Positions 7,536-15,834 of a DNA stretch of 64,000 bases are shown here, piece after piece (position 1 is the first letter of the stretch; each line of letters starts with the position of its first letter). Position numbers and translations under genes: made by a program. The notes beneath the pieces are model-generated. The model had not been told where the DNA came from, ran no database searches, and saw only the letters and a program-made list of their open reading frames with translations. Source of the stretch: Hydrogenophaga palleronii NBRC 102513 (lineage in GTDB: Bacteria; Pseudomonadota; Gammaproteobacteria; Burkholderiales; Burkholderiaceae_C); assembly GCF_001571225.1 (NCBI RefSeq), contig NZ_BCTJ01000020.1, positions 1 to 64,000 of the forward strand. Reading direction: 5' to 3'.

Positions 7536-8810
7536 TCAGTCGGAGGCGAGAAGATGGCCCTGGCGCAACACGCTGCGCGCCGCGCTGCGTGACGGCCAGG
7601 CGTGGGCGTCGCTGTCGTGAAACACCACCAGGTCGGCGCTGGCGCCTTCCAGCGTGGGGCGCGCCAGCGGGTGGCGCAGCAGCCAGTCGCTGCGGCAGAG
7701 GGCGTCGGACCAGAGGTCGAAAGGGCTGTCGAGCTGGCCGGTGAGCGCGCCCGCCTGCATGGCTTCGAGCGGGTCCAGGCTGCCGGCGCGGCAGAACGGG
7801 TCTTGCACGTTGTCGCTGGCGAACAGCAGCGGAATGCCGTGCGCGCGCGCTTCCTTCACCAGCGTGAGGCCGCGCAGTCGCGGCGTGCGGCCGGTCACCG
7901 CGTCCTGCAGCAGCAGGTTGGTGATGGGCAATGAGATCAGCGTGATGGGCGCGCGCGCCACCGCTTCCAGCGTGGCCTGCACGCGGGCCTCGTCCTGCGC
8001 GGCGAGGGCGCAGTTGTGGCCGCAGACCACCCGGCCGCCAAAGCCGATCTTGCGCAGCAGGCCGGCAACAAAGGCCAGGCCCTGTGCGTCGGGGTTGAGT
8101 TCTTCGTCAACGTGCAGGTCCAGGTCCAGGTCCACCGCCTGCGCGGCCAGCACCAGGTTGCGCAGGGCGGCGGCGTCCCAGTTGCTGGAGTGCACGAAAC
8201 CACCGAGCAGCGCGTGTGGCCCGGTCTCGGCCACGCTGCGCGTCAGGCGCAGGGCATCGTCGGCGTTCTGGAACGGCGCCAGTTTGATCAGGGCCACCTG
8301 TTCAAGGTGGACGCGGCCGCGCCATTCGGCCGCGAGCTCCGTCATCACCTGCCAGGCGAGTGGCGGCGTCTGCGGGTCCCACCAGTCGATGTGGGTGCGC
8401 ATGTGGGTGGTGCCGGCCTGCCAGGCCCACTGCAGGCCTTTTTCGGCGCGTGCGCGCAGGTCAGCATGGGTCCAGTGCGCGCGGTCGCTGATGACGGCGT
8501 CGATGGCACCGAGCAGGCCGGGTTTCGCCGCGCCCATGCGCGGCAGGATGAAGGCCTTGTCCAGGTGGGTATGCGCGTCCACGAAGCCCGGCAGCACCGG
8601 CGCGCCTTGCACATCCCAGTCGCCTTGCGCCACCGGCGTGGCCGCCGTCATGGGCAGCACGCGGGCGACACGGCCTGCGGCGAGCTCGATGCGCGCGAGC
8701 GATGGTGTGTGGCCCTGCACCGGCCAGTCGGGCGCCAGCAGCCAGCGCGGCAGGCGCGCGTTGCTGATCACCTCGGGAGCGGCAGGAGGGCGTGAGGGCG
8801 GCAGGCTCAT
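7536..8810 (-). CDS. Cytosine-deaminase-family amidohydrolase
   Basis: 424 residues from ATG 8810, eight bases after the upstream reductase stop. The protein resembles E. coli CodA along its length. Metal and catalytic residues all appear present: HTH (His80, His82), LHVDEE (His233, Glu236), CGHNC (His265) and ASDNVQDP (Asp333), plus a CodA-like RLRGLTLVKEARAHGI segment. This family deaminates cytosine, isoguanine, creatinine or related cyclic amidines, releasing ammonia. The longer open frame reaching upstream of 8810 is a shadow of the reductase gene. Its place between a creatininase-family protein and a reductase, with hydantoinase genes nearby, favours a ring amidine rather than housekeeping cytosine salvage. 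Confidence 0.9.
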   Translation of the reverse strand: MSLPPSRPPAAPEVISNARLPRWLLAPDWPVQGHTPSLARIELAAGRVARVLPMTAATPVAQGDWDVQGAPVLPGFVDAHTHLDKAFILPRMGAAKPGLLGAIDAVISDRAHWTHADLRARAEKGLQWAWQAGTTHMRTHIDWWDPQTPPLAWQVMTELAAEWRGRVHLEQVALIKLAPFQNADDALRLTRSVAETGPHALLGGFVHSSNWDAAALRNLVLAAQAVDLDLDLHVDEELNPDAQGLAFVAGLLRKIGFGGRVVCGHNCALAAQDEARVQATLEAVARAPITLISLPITNLLLQDAVTGRTPRLRGLTLVKEARAHGIPLLFASDNVQDPFCRAGSLDPLEAMQAGALTGQLDSPFDLWSDALCRSDWLLRHPLARPTLEGASADLVVFHDSDAHAWPSRSAARSVLRQGHLLASD

Positions 8811-8818
8811 GGGGCGGG

Positions 8819-9850
8819 TCAGAGGTCCAGGGTCAGCGTGGGCGTGCGGCTGCGCGAGCAGCAGATGGCGATGTGCGTCGCGCGCTCGTCTTCGGTCAGG
8901 CAGAAGTCCTGGTGATCGGGTGTGCCGTCCAGGTAGGGCGTGATGCAGGAGCCGCAGATGCCTTGTTCGCACACGGTGTCCACACGCACGCCCGCGCTTT
9001 GCAGCACGTGGGCGATGTTCTGCTCGGGCCCCACCGTCAGCCGCTTCTGGCTGCGCGCCAGCACCACCTCGAAACCGGCCGTTGCCGGTGCCGCGGCGCT
9101 GGCCGCTTCGCTCTTGGGTGGTGCGTTGAAGTACTCGAAGTGCACACGCTCGGCCGGCCAGTGCTGGCAGGCTTCGCGCACGTGCTGCATGAAACCTTCC
9201 GGCCCGCAGTAGTAGGCGTGCGAGCCGGCTGGCGCGGCCGCCACCAGCGAGGCCGGGCTGGTCCGCACGGGGGCGTCGTCGAAGTGGGTCTGCACACGGT
9301 CGCGCCAGGGCGCGGTGTCGAGCACGTTCTTGAGCGGCAGGTACGCTGCGCTGCGCGCAAACACCGCGAGGGTGAACGGCTCGCCACGCGCATGCAGGGC
9401 GTGCGCCATGGCCACCATCGGCGTCATGCCGATGCCGCCGCCGAGCAGCAGGTGGTGTGGCGCCTGCGGCGCGAGCGGGAACAGGTTGCGTGGCGCGCCG
9501 ATGCGCAGGATTTCGCCTTCGCGCACCCAGCTGTGCACCGCGCGCGAACCGCCGCGGCCACGGTCTTCGCGCTTGACCGCGATCTCGTAGGCCTCGTGGC
9601 TGCGCGCCGGGTCGCCGCAAAGCGAGTAGCTGCGCACCAGGTCACCGGGCAGGTACACGTCGATGTGCGCGCCGGCCTCGCAGGTGGGCAGGGGGTGGCC
9701 GTCGATGCGCTGCAGCACGAAGCCGCTGACCTCTGAGGTGTGGCGCAGCACCTGGGATACCCGGATCGTGATCTCGCCACGCGGGGTTGGGGTCTGTGAA
9801 GAGGGGGTGTCCGGGACAACTGGTGTGGCCGCGGTGGAAAGGGAGCTCAA
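8819..9850 (-). CDS. Phthalate-dioxygenase-reductase/VanB-type flavin and 2Fe-2S oxidoreductase
   Basis: 343 residues. An FAD/FMN-binding domain comes first (RSYSLCGDP, about 73-81), then an NAD-binding domain (LLLGGGIGMTPMVAMAHAL) and a C-terminal plant-type 2Fe-2S ferredoxin with CEQGICGSC and a fourth Cys in DFCL. Such reductases feed electrons from NAD(P)H to Rieske oxygenases or P450s. No oxygenase gene is present in the window. The start appears to be TTG at 9850: no in-frame ATG or GTG lies between it and the first domain, and the Shine-Dalgarno is weak. It is the first gene of the eight-gene operon and its promoter carries the RutR-type operator. Confidence 0.92.
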   Translation of the reverse strand: MSSLSTAATPVVPDTPSSQTPTPRGEITIRVSQVLRHTSEVSGFVLQRIDGHPLPTCEAGAHIDVYLPGDLVRSYSLCGDPARSHEAYEIAVKREDRGRGGSRAVHSWVREGEILRIGAPRNLFPLAPQAPHHLLLGGGIGMTPMVAMAHALHARGEPFTLAVFARSAAYLPLKNVLDTAPWRDRVQTHFDDAPVRTSPASLVAAAPAGSHAYYCGPEGFMQHVREACQHWPAERVHFEYFNAPPKSEAASAAAPATAGFEVVLARSQKRLTVGPEQNIAHVLQSAGVRVDTVCEQGICGSCITPYLDGTPDHQDFCLTEDERATHIAICCSRSRTPTLTLDL

Positions 9851-9866
9851 TTTCTGACCGTTTAAT

Positions 9867-9882
9867 TTGACTATTTGGTCAG
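9867..9882. promoter_or_regulatory. RutR-type operator over the operon promoter
   Basis: The 16-mer TTGACTATTTGGTCAG matches the E. coli RutR box (TTGACCA-NN-TGGTCAA) at all but two defined positions. On the minus strand it starts within the -10 hexamer and covers the likely transcription start, 16 bases before the TTG codon of the reductase gene. That placement fits repression. A RutR homologue is encoded immediately to the right. A further CTGACC lies at 9854-9859 and could be an extra half-site. Confidence 0.7.
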
Positions 9883-9886
9883 TATA
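9881..9886 (-). promoter_or_regulatory. Candidate -10 element of the eight-gene catabolic operon
   Basis: Minus-strand TATACT (five of six matches to TATAAT) within a locally AT-rich stretch. The -35 region is poor (TTTTCC at 17-base spacing), which would suit a regulated promoter. It would give a leader of roughly two dozen bases. Confidence 0.5.
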
Positions 9887-10027
9887 AGAAAAAAAGACCG
9901 TCGGAAAACCGTGAAAACCCTCGGCTTTTCATCGGATGCAACAGGGCAACAGGCGGTGGCGTGGTGTTGGTGGCGCGGCGCTGAAAGACGGCGCCGCCTT
10001 GAGGCAGGGTGAGGTGTTGCGCGGTGT

Positions 10028-10711
10028 TCAGTCGCGCATCAGGCCGCAGCCGCGAAGCACGAACGGCACCAGGTCGTGCGCCACCGTCTCGCGGTCCAGC
10101 GGTGCCGGGTCGCGTTCGCTGCCGCAGATCTCGCGCACCTGCAGTGCAAAGTCGGCGTGGTGCTGCGTCATGGCCCAGATGTGCATCAGCAGCAGGTGGG
10201 CGTTCATCGGCCGCATCAGGCCGCGTGCGATCCAGCCGTTGATGATGGCCACTTCCTTCTGGATCCAGATGCGTGCATTGGGCCAGTAGCGGTCCAGGTT
10301 GTGGCCTCCGTCGAGGATCTCGCGCGTGAAGATGCGCGACACCGTGGGCTGGTCGAACGCGTGGTCGAGCTTCTGCCGGATGTAGTGCGCCAGGATGTCG
10401 GCCGGCTCGGTGAGCCCGGGCGGCGCGAACTCGATCTTCCAGGCCTTCATCACGGAGTCGAGCAGCTCGCTGTAGAGCTCTTCCTTGCCGGTGATGTAGT
10501 AGTGCAGCTGCGGTTTGGTGAGGCCCGCACGCTCGGCGATGGCCTGGGTGGACGTGCCCTTGAGGCCATGCAGGCTGAACTCTTCGATGGCGGCTTCGCG
10601 GATGGCGGCCAGGATGCGCTGTCGGCTTTCCCGCACGGCGCGAACGGGTCGAGCGGGCGTGTGGGCATCGGCGCGGGGCGTGGGCCGCGCCGGAGATCGT
10701 GCTGCTGTCAT
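10028..10711 (-). CDS. TetR-family regulator, RutR-like
   Basis: 227 residues from ATG 10711; an in-frame ATG at 10768 would add 19 residues and neither has a clear ribosome binding site. A TetR helix-turn-helix is at the N-terminus: ILAAIREAAIEEFSLHGLKG, then AIAERAGLTKPQLHYYITGK. The C-terminal domain strongly resembles RutR, the uracil-sensing regulator, in EYIRLKL-like and IWAMTQHHADFALQV segments (compare IWASTQHYADFAVQV of E. coli RutR). A pyrimidine-like or hydantoin-like ligand is therefore plausible. A matching operator lies 150 bases downstream at the head of the eight-gene operon. The gene follows the second operon by 110 bases and may be read from it. Confidence 0.88.
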   Translation of the reverse strand: MTAARSPARPTPRADAHTPARPVRAVRESRQRILAAIREAAIEEFSLHGLKGTSTQAIAERAGLTKPQLHYYITGKEELYSELLDSVMKAWKIEFAPPGLTEPADILAHYIRQKLDHAFDQPTVSRIFTREILDGGHNLDRYWPNARIWIQKEVAIINGWIARGLMRPMNAHLLLMHIWAMTQHHADFALQVREICGSERDPAPLDRETVAHDLVPFVLRGCGLMRD

Positions 10712-10821
10712 GGTCCGGGATCGCGCTGGAAGACGGCGGCTGCCAGGCGCTGAAAAGAGGGATTTCATGATAGCAGGCGCGCCGTTTTGGTGCGTCCCTG
10801 GAACGGCCCCGCACGGTGTGT

Positions 10822-11226
10822 TCAGCGCGGCGGACGCAGGGCGGTGGCTTCGATCTCCACCAGCACCGGGGCAATCAGGCCCGAGATCACGGTCGAGCGT
10901 GCCGGCGCGGTGGCGGCCGGGAAACGTTCGGCGTACGCGGCGTTGAAGCCGGGGTAGTCCTGTGCGTTGACCAGCCACACCGTGGTCTTCACCACGTCGG
11001 CCAGCGTGCAGCCCGCGCGCTTGAGGATGTCCTCGATCAGGTCCAGCGTGTAGTGGGTCTGGCTCGCGATGTCTTCGCCCGCGGGCTGGCCGTTGCGCAT
11101 TGGCACCTGCCCGGCGACGAAGACCAAGCGGTCTTCGACCACCACGGCGGGCGAAATGGGTTGCACCAGGCCAGCCCGTTGCACGGGCGGCCCCACGTAT
11201 TCAATGCCGGGGTTTGGGGTTGTCAT
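10822..11226 (-). CDS. RidA-family protein with conserved Arg
   Basis: 134 residues. RidA signature at the C-terminus: APARSTV (Arg110) and VLVEIEATAL (Glu124). Unlike the paralogue at 1994-2449, this one keeps the Arg needed for 2-aminoacrylate or imine deamination, so it is likely an active enamine/imine deaminase. It could clear the imino acid made by the DadA-like oxidase of the same operon. It is the last structural gene of the leftward hydantoinase operon, 16 bases after the Bug receptor gene. Confidence 0.9.
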   Translation of the reverse strand: MTTPNPGIEYVGPPVQRAGLVQPISPAVVVEDRLVFVAGQVPMRNGQPAGEDIASQTHYTLDLIEDILKRAGCTLADVVKTTVWLVNAQDYPGFNAAYAERFPAATAPARSTVISGLIAPVLVEIEATALRPPR

Positions 11227-11230
11227 TCGA

Positions 11231-11246
11231 TCGGTCAGTCGGTCAA
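11231..11246. repeat. Short direct repeat TCGGTCAG/TCGGTCAA
   Basis: Two copies of TCGGTCA eight bases apart lie over the stop of the Bug gene and just before the ridA start. On the minus strand they read TTGACCGACTGACC, i.e. two half-sites resembling the RutR box but in direct, not inverted, orientation. Functional meaning is uncertain. Confidence 0.3.
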
Positions 11247-12244
11247 TCGGGTTTGGCGCCGGAGGCCTTCACGATGCCGGCCCACTTGCTGGCCTCGGCT
11301 TCGATGAAGTTCTTGTAGTCGGTGGCGCTGCTGCCGCCGAGCTTGAAGCCGCGCGAGACGAAGTAGTCCTGGATGTCGGGGCTTGCCAGCGCGGCGTTCA
11401 CGTCCTTGTTGAGCCGTTCCACCACGGCGGCGGGTGTGCCGGGTGGCGCGAACAGGCCTTGCCACGACAGGGCTTCAAAACCGGGGTAACCGCTTTCGGC
11501 CACCGTCGGCACGTTCGGGTACAGCGGGTGCCGTTCTTTCGAGGTCACCGCGATCGGCACCAGCTTGCCGGCTGCGATCTGCGGCTGCACCACCAGGATG
11601 TCGCCAAACATCAGGTCGATCTGGCCACCCATGAGGTCGCTCAGCGCGCCGGCGCTGCCGCGGTACGGGATGTGCAGCAGCGACGCCTTGGTGGCCAGCT
11701 TGAACATCTCGCCCGTGAGGTGCATGGAGGTGCCGCTGCCGGCCGAGCCGTAGGTGATGGAGCCAGGCCGTGCGCGCGCGGCGGCGATCAGTTCGGGCAG
11801 CGTCTTCGCTGGCAGGTTCGGGTTCTTCACGATCAGCAGCGGAGCGCTGACCACCGCGGTGACCGGCGTGAAACCCTTGACCACGTCGTAGGGCAGGTTC
11901 GGGTACAGCGCACCGGCGATGCCGTTGCTGCCGGTCACGCCGAGCAGCAGCGTGTAGCCGTCGGGTTCGGATTTGGAGACGTGGTCTGCACCGACGGTGC
12001 CACCGGCGCCGGGCCGGTTGTCCACCAGCACGGTCTGCTTCCAGGTGGTGCCGAGTTTTTCGCCCAGCTTGCGCGCCAGCAGGTCGGTGCTGCCACCGGG
12101 CGGGAACGGCACGACGATGCGCACCAGCTTGTTGGGGTAACTCTGCGCCAGGGCCCCCGCGGGTGCGGCGAGGGCGCCGAGGCCGACGGTGGCGGCGAGT
12201 GCGAGTGCGCTCAGGGTGCGCGATGGAAAGTTGATGCGGGTCAT
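11243..12244 (-). CDS. Bug-family (TctC-like) periplasmic solute receptor
   Basis: 333 residues from ATG 12244 (MTRINFPSRT), preceded by GAAAGTGG; an ATG at 12265 is possible but has no ribosome binding site. A signal peptide ends at GALAQ (about residue 34). The mature protein opens SYPNKLVRIVVPFPPGGSTD, the hallmark of Bug proteins, and contains the VLVDNRPGAGG loop. Bug proteins bind carboxylates, amino acids or cyclic amides and normally serve TctAB permeases; none is encoded here, as is common in Comamonadaceae. Its position after hyuA-hyuB suggests it binds the hydantoinase substrate or product. Confidence 0.93.
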   Translation of the reverse strand: MTRINFPSRTLSALALAATVGLGALAAPAGALAQSYPNKLVRIVVPFPPGGSTDLLARKLGEKLGTTWKQTVLVDNRPGAGGTVGADHVSKSEPDGYTLLLGVTGSNGIAGALYPNLPYDVVKGFTPVTAVVSAPLLIVKNPNLPAKTLPELIAAARARPGSITYGSAGSGTSMHLTGEMFKLATKASLLHIPYRGSAGALSDLMGGQIDLMFGDILVVQPQIAAGKLVPIAVTSKERHPLYPNVPTVAESGYPGFEALSWQGLFAPPGTPAAVVERLNKDVNAALASPDIQDYFVSRGFKLGGSSATDYKNFIEAEASKWAGIVKASGAKPD

Positions 12245-12292
12245 GTGGATGCCACTTTCATTCAAAGGGGTTGGGGGTTGGAGGTTGGTGCC

Positions 12293-13867
12293 TCAGCGTT
12301 CTGCTGCGGCACCCCATGCGCCTCCTCCGGCCGTTTCAATGACCAGTCGGTCTCCGGCCGACCACTCGACACGTGCCCGTGCGGGCAGGACGTCAACGTG
12401 GCCATCGGCTCTTTCGATGCGCGCGGCCGATGGTGAACCATCGCCGCCGCCTTGGCTGCCGCGTGCGCGGCTGACATGGCGTTCGCCCCGGTAGGAAACG
12501 CTGCCATGTCCTTCTAGCAATTCGTATACCCGGCGCACGCCGTGGCCGCCTTCGAAGCGGCCTACGCCGCCAGAACCTTCGCGGATGGCGTAGGTCTTCA
12601 CGCGCAGCGGCGCTTCGGCTTCGATCACTTCCACCGGCGTGTTGCGGGCGTTGCCGACGTCGGTGGAGATGCCGCTGGTGCCATCGCCGTGTGCGCTTGC
12701 GCCGGCACCGCTGGCGATGATCTCGGTCATCAGCCAGCGCTGGCCGTCTGCCGCTGTGCCGCCGAGCGACAGCACCGTGGCCACACCCGCGTTGGACGCC
12801 AGCGGTTCACGCGCCGCGCCGAGCGACCAGGCACTGAGCATGGCGTTGCAGGCGAGCTTGAGCGTGGCGGTGCGTGCGTTCACCGCCGCCGGCAGGCGCG
12901 GGTTGACCACGCTGCCTTCGGGCAACACCCAGGTGGCGGGTGCGAGGCAGCCGGCGTTGTTCGGCGCCTGTGGTGCGAGCGAACGCATGAAGAACAGGAT
13001 GGCCGACATCATGCTCGACGGCGATGCGTTGACCGGGCCACGCGTCTGTGGCGACGAGCCGGTGAAATCGATCGTGAGCGTATCGCCCTGCTTGTGCAGC
13101 CGCACCGCGATCTGCACCGGCGTGGTGTCGATGCCGTCGCCGTCGAGCTGGTCCTGCCAGTGCCAGCTGCCATCGGGCACGGCGAGCAGTGCGTCGCGGG
13201 TCATGCGTTCGGACTGCGCCAGCAGCGCATCACACACCGCGTGGAAATTGCTGCCTGTGCGTGCCTGCAGCGCCGCCGTTTCGTGCGCACCCAGGCTCAC
13301 GGCCGACCACTGCGCGTTCAGGTCGCCCAGCAGGTTGCCCGGCGTGCGGCTGTTGGCGGTGAGCAGGGTTTCGATGTTGGGGTCGACCACACCCGCGCTG
13401 CGCCAGCGCACCGGCGGGATGCGCAGGCCTTCCTGGTGGATGTCGGTGGCGTTGGGCGGGATCGAACCCGCTGCCATGCCGCCCACGTCCTGGTGGTGCA
13501 GGATGGCCGCGGCCAGGCCGATCACGGCGCCGTCGTGCACGATGGGGCGCACCACGATCAGGTCGGGCAGGTGGGTGCCGCCGGACCAGGGGTCGTTCAT
13601 CAGAAAGGCGTCGCCATCGGCCATCTGCGCGGCGGGAAAACGTTGCAGCACGCCGGCCACGGCCGGGATCAGCGAGCCCAGCAGCAGCGGCAGCGAACGC
13701 GCCTGCGCGAGCAGGCGGCCGTCGGGCAGGAAGACCGCCGCCGCGCAGTCGCCGCCTTCGCGTGCGATCGACGAGTAGGCCGCGCGCATCATGCGGCTCT
13801 GCATGCGGTCGACGATGCCTTGCAGCGCGAGCCGCACGGGCTCCATCAGGATCAGGTGCGTGTTCAT
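12293..13867 (-). CDS. hyuB: Hydantoinase/oxoprolinase subunit B
   Basis: 524 residues from ATG 13867, which overlaps the hyuA stop by 4 bases. The N-terminus (AYSSIAREGGDCAAAVFLPDGRLLAQ) and the segments FLMNDPWSGGTHLPDLIVV and LHHQDVGGMAAGSIPPNATD are characteristic of the HyuB/OplB family. With HyuA it forms an ATP-dependent amidohydrolase acting on hydantoins, N-methylhydantoin, 5-oxoproline or similar lactams. The far longer open frame extending right of 13867 is only a shadow of hyuA. The C-terminus (about 440-500) has the expected Gly-rich GGVGRFEGGHGV motif. Confidence 0.94.
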   Translation of the reverse strand: MNTHLILMEPVRLALQGIVDRMQSRMMRAAYSSIAREGGDCAAAVFLPDGRLLAQARSLPLLLGSLIPAVAGVLQRFPAAQMADGDAFLMNDPWSGGTHLPDLIVVRPIVHDGAVIGLAAAILHHQDVGGMAAGSIPPNATDIHQEGLRIPPVRWRSAGVVDPNIETLLTANSRTPGNLLGDLNAQWSAVSLGAHETAALQARTGSNFHAVCDALLAQSERMTRDALLAVPDGSWHWQDQLDGDGIDTTPVQIAVRLHKQGDTLTIDFTGSSPQTRGPVNASPSSMMSAILFFMRSLAPQAPNNAGCLAPATWVLPEGSVVNPRLPAAVNARTATLKLACNAMLSAWSLGAAREPLASNAGVATVLSLGGTAADGQRWLMTEIIASGAGASAHGDGTSGISTDVGNARNTPVEVIEAEAPLRVKTYAIREGSGGVGRFEGGHGVRRVYELLEGHGSVSYRGERHVSRARGSQGGGDGSPSAARIERADGHVDVLPARARVEWSAGDRLVIETAGGGAWGAAAER

Positions 13868-15825
13868 GCCGGTTCTCCCGTGGTTGCGGTGTGGGTCAGC
13901 AACAAGGAGCCATCGGCCTCCTGCAGCCATTGCCAGCCGGCCGGCACCCACACCGTGGTGGTGGCCGCAAACAAGGCCTGTGGACCGGTGCCGCGTGCTG
14001 CGCAGCCGTCCCACAGCGCGGCGTCGGGGCGCAGGTGCTTGGCGTTGATGCCGGGTTGGGGCACGGCTTGTTCGAACACGCCACGCAGCAGGCCCACCTG
14101 CGCGTCGCTGCGTGCCGGCATCTGGCCGCGCAAGGCTTCGTAGCGCGCCGCAAAGCGCGCTTGCAGCGTGGCCAGATCGTCCTCGGGCAACCAGGCCACT
14201 TCGACCGGGCTGCCCTGGCCGCGGTGCAGGATTTCGAGGCTCCAGCGGATCGCGGCGCACGGGGTGTCCGGTTGCAGTGCGTCGCGCAGCGCCACCAGCC
14301 CGGCCAAGCCATCGGCGGACAGCGGCAGGCTGCAGGCCTTCTCCACCGTCTGTGTGGGCGCCGATGCCAGCAGGCCGAGCGCGGCGACCACGCCGGCGTT
14401 GGCGATCACGCGCACCTGCGAAACGCCGGCAAGCTCGGCCACCTCTGCCACGTGTTGTGCACCACCGCCGCCGGCGGCCACCAGCAGGCAGTCGGCCGGA
14501 TGGATGTCGCGCTGGAAGGCGCGCATTTTCACGCTCTCGGCCATGGCGGTGGCGGCGGTTGCCACGATGGCCTGTGCCGCGTCGCGCACCGAGATGCCCA
14601 GCGGTTCGGCGATGTCGCGCGCCACGGCCGCTTCGGACAGGGCCAGGTCCAGCGTCACGCCTCCGGAGAGCCGCTGCGGCAACCGGCCCAACAGCAACAG
14701 GGCGTCGGTCAGCGTGGCGTTGGTGCCGCCCAGGCCATACGCGGCCGGGCCGGGCCAGGCGCCCTGGGAGCGTGGCCCCAGGCGCAACCCGCCGCCGGCG
14801 TTGACGCTGGCCAGGCTGCCACCGCCGATGGAGAGCGACTCCACATCGGCGCAGCGCAGCCGCAGCGTGAGATCGCCGCAGAGCAGGGTGTCGGTGAACA
14901 GCGGGCGGCCCGCTTCCAGAATGCCGATGTCGGTGCTGGTGCCGCCGACATCGATGGACATGACGACCTGCGCGGCATCGGTGTGCGGCAGGCTGGCGGC
15001 CACCCCTTGCAAGGCGGCGCAGGGGCCGGACATGGCCAGGGTGATCGGGCGCGCGAGCGCGTCCCGCCAGGGCGCGATGCCGCCTTCGGAACGCATCAGC
15101 TCGGGTGCGGGCAGGCCGCGCTCGGCCAGTGCGCCGCCGAGCGTCTGCAGGTACTGCTGCACCATGGGCTTGCTGTAGGCGTCGAAGGCGGTGGCGAGGA
15201 AACGCTCGAACTCGCGCGGCTTGGGATCGACGTCGCTCGAGATCGAGACCATCAGCGACGGTTGTGCCTCCAGCAGCCAGGCGCGCACCTGTTGCTCGTG
15301 CGCGGGCCGCAGGTGCGAGAACAGCAGGCACACCGCCACCGCGCGCACGCCGGCGGCGTGGATCTTCCGGGCCAGCGCCAGCACCTGGTCGCGGTCGAGC
15401 GCTTCGACCTCGGCGCCCTGGGCGTCCACGCGGCCGGCGATCTCGTGCCGCTGCGCCGCCGGGAACAGGCGGCGTTCGGGCGTGGGCGGCAAGACGGCGG
15501 CGGTGTACAGGTCGCGCCGGTCCTGGCGCGCCAGCGCCAGCACGTCGCGCATGCCGGTGTTGGTGAGCACGGCGATCGGGCCGTCGTTCTGTTCCAGCAG
15601 CAGGTTGGTGACGACGGTGGAGCCGTGCACGATGCGCGCGATCTGCGCGCTCTGAATGCCGTTCTCGTCCAGCATGCGCTGCACGGCCTGCAGGATCGGC
15701 TGCACGAGTTGGCCCGCTTCACGCGGGTGTTTGAGGCTTCGCAGCGCACCGTCCGTGGAGCAGGCCACCACGTCGATGAAGGTGCCGCCCATGTCGATGC
15801 CGATGGCCCAGCGCGTGGTGGTCAT
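13864..15825 (-). CDS. hyuA: Hydantoinase/oxoprolinase subunit A
   Basis: 653 residues. The acetate/sugar-kinase-like ATP fold shows twice: GIDMGGTFIDVV (9-20) and SIDVGGTSTDIGI (about 299-311). Further family motifs are IVHGSTVVTNLLLE, LMRSEGGI and LVAAGGGGAQH. HyuA binds ATP and, with HyuB, opens a cyclic amide ring with ATP hydrolysis. The pair is translationally coupled (ATGA). It starts nine bases after the DadA-like gene. Acetone carboxylase subunits are distant relatives, but no gamma subunit is present, so a hydantoinase/oxoprolinase role is favoured. The substrate is inferred only. Confidence 0.94.
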   Translation of the reverse strand: MTTTRWAIGIDMGGTFIDVVACSTDGALRSLKHPREAGQLVQPILQAVQRMLDENGIQSAQIARIVHGSTVVTNLLLEQNDGPIAVLTNTGMRDVLALARQDRRDLYTAAVLPPTPERRLFPAAQRHEIAGRVDAQGAEVEALDRDQVLALARKIHAAGVRAVAVCLLFSHLRPAHEQQVRAWLLEAQPSLMVSISSDVDPKPREFERFLATAFDAYSKPMVQQYLQTLGGALAERGLPAPELMRSEGGIAPWRDALARPITLAMSGPCAALQGVAASLPHTDAAQVVMSIDVGGTSTDIGILEAGRPLFTDTLLCGDLTLRLRCADVESLSIGGGSLASVNAGGGLRLGPRSQGAWPGPAAYGLGGTNATLTDALLLLGRLPQRLSGGVTLDLALSEAAVARDIAEPLGISVRDAAQAIVATAATAMAESVKMRAFQRDIHPADCLLVAAGGGGAQHVAEVAELAGVSQVRVIANAGVVAALGLLASAPTQTVEKACSLPLSADGLAGLVALRDALQPDTPCAAIRWSLEILHRGQGSPVEVAWLPEDDLATLQARFAARYEALRGQMPARSDAQVGLLRGVFEQAVPQPGINAKHLRPDAALWDGCAARGTGPQALFAATTTVWVPAGWQWLQEADGSLLLTHTATTGEPA

Positions 15826-15834
15826 GGCCGGCCC

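Noticed and set aside
8811-9620. N-terminal extension of the amidohydrolase
   Set aside because: The extra residues are a shadow of the reductase gene; the family start fits ATG 8810.
13868-15331. N-terminal extension of hyuB
   Set aside because: It overlaps hyuA out of frame; HyuB homologues start near ATG 13867.
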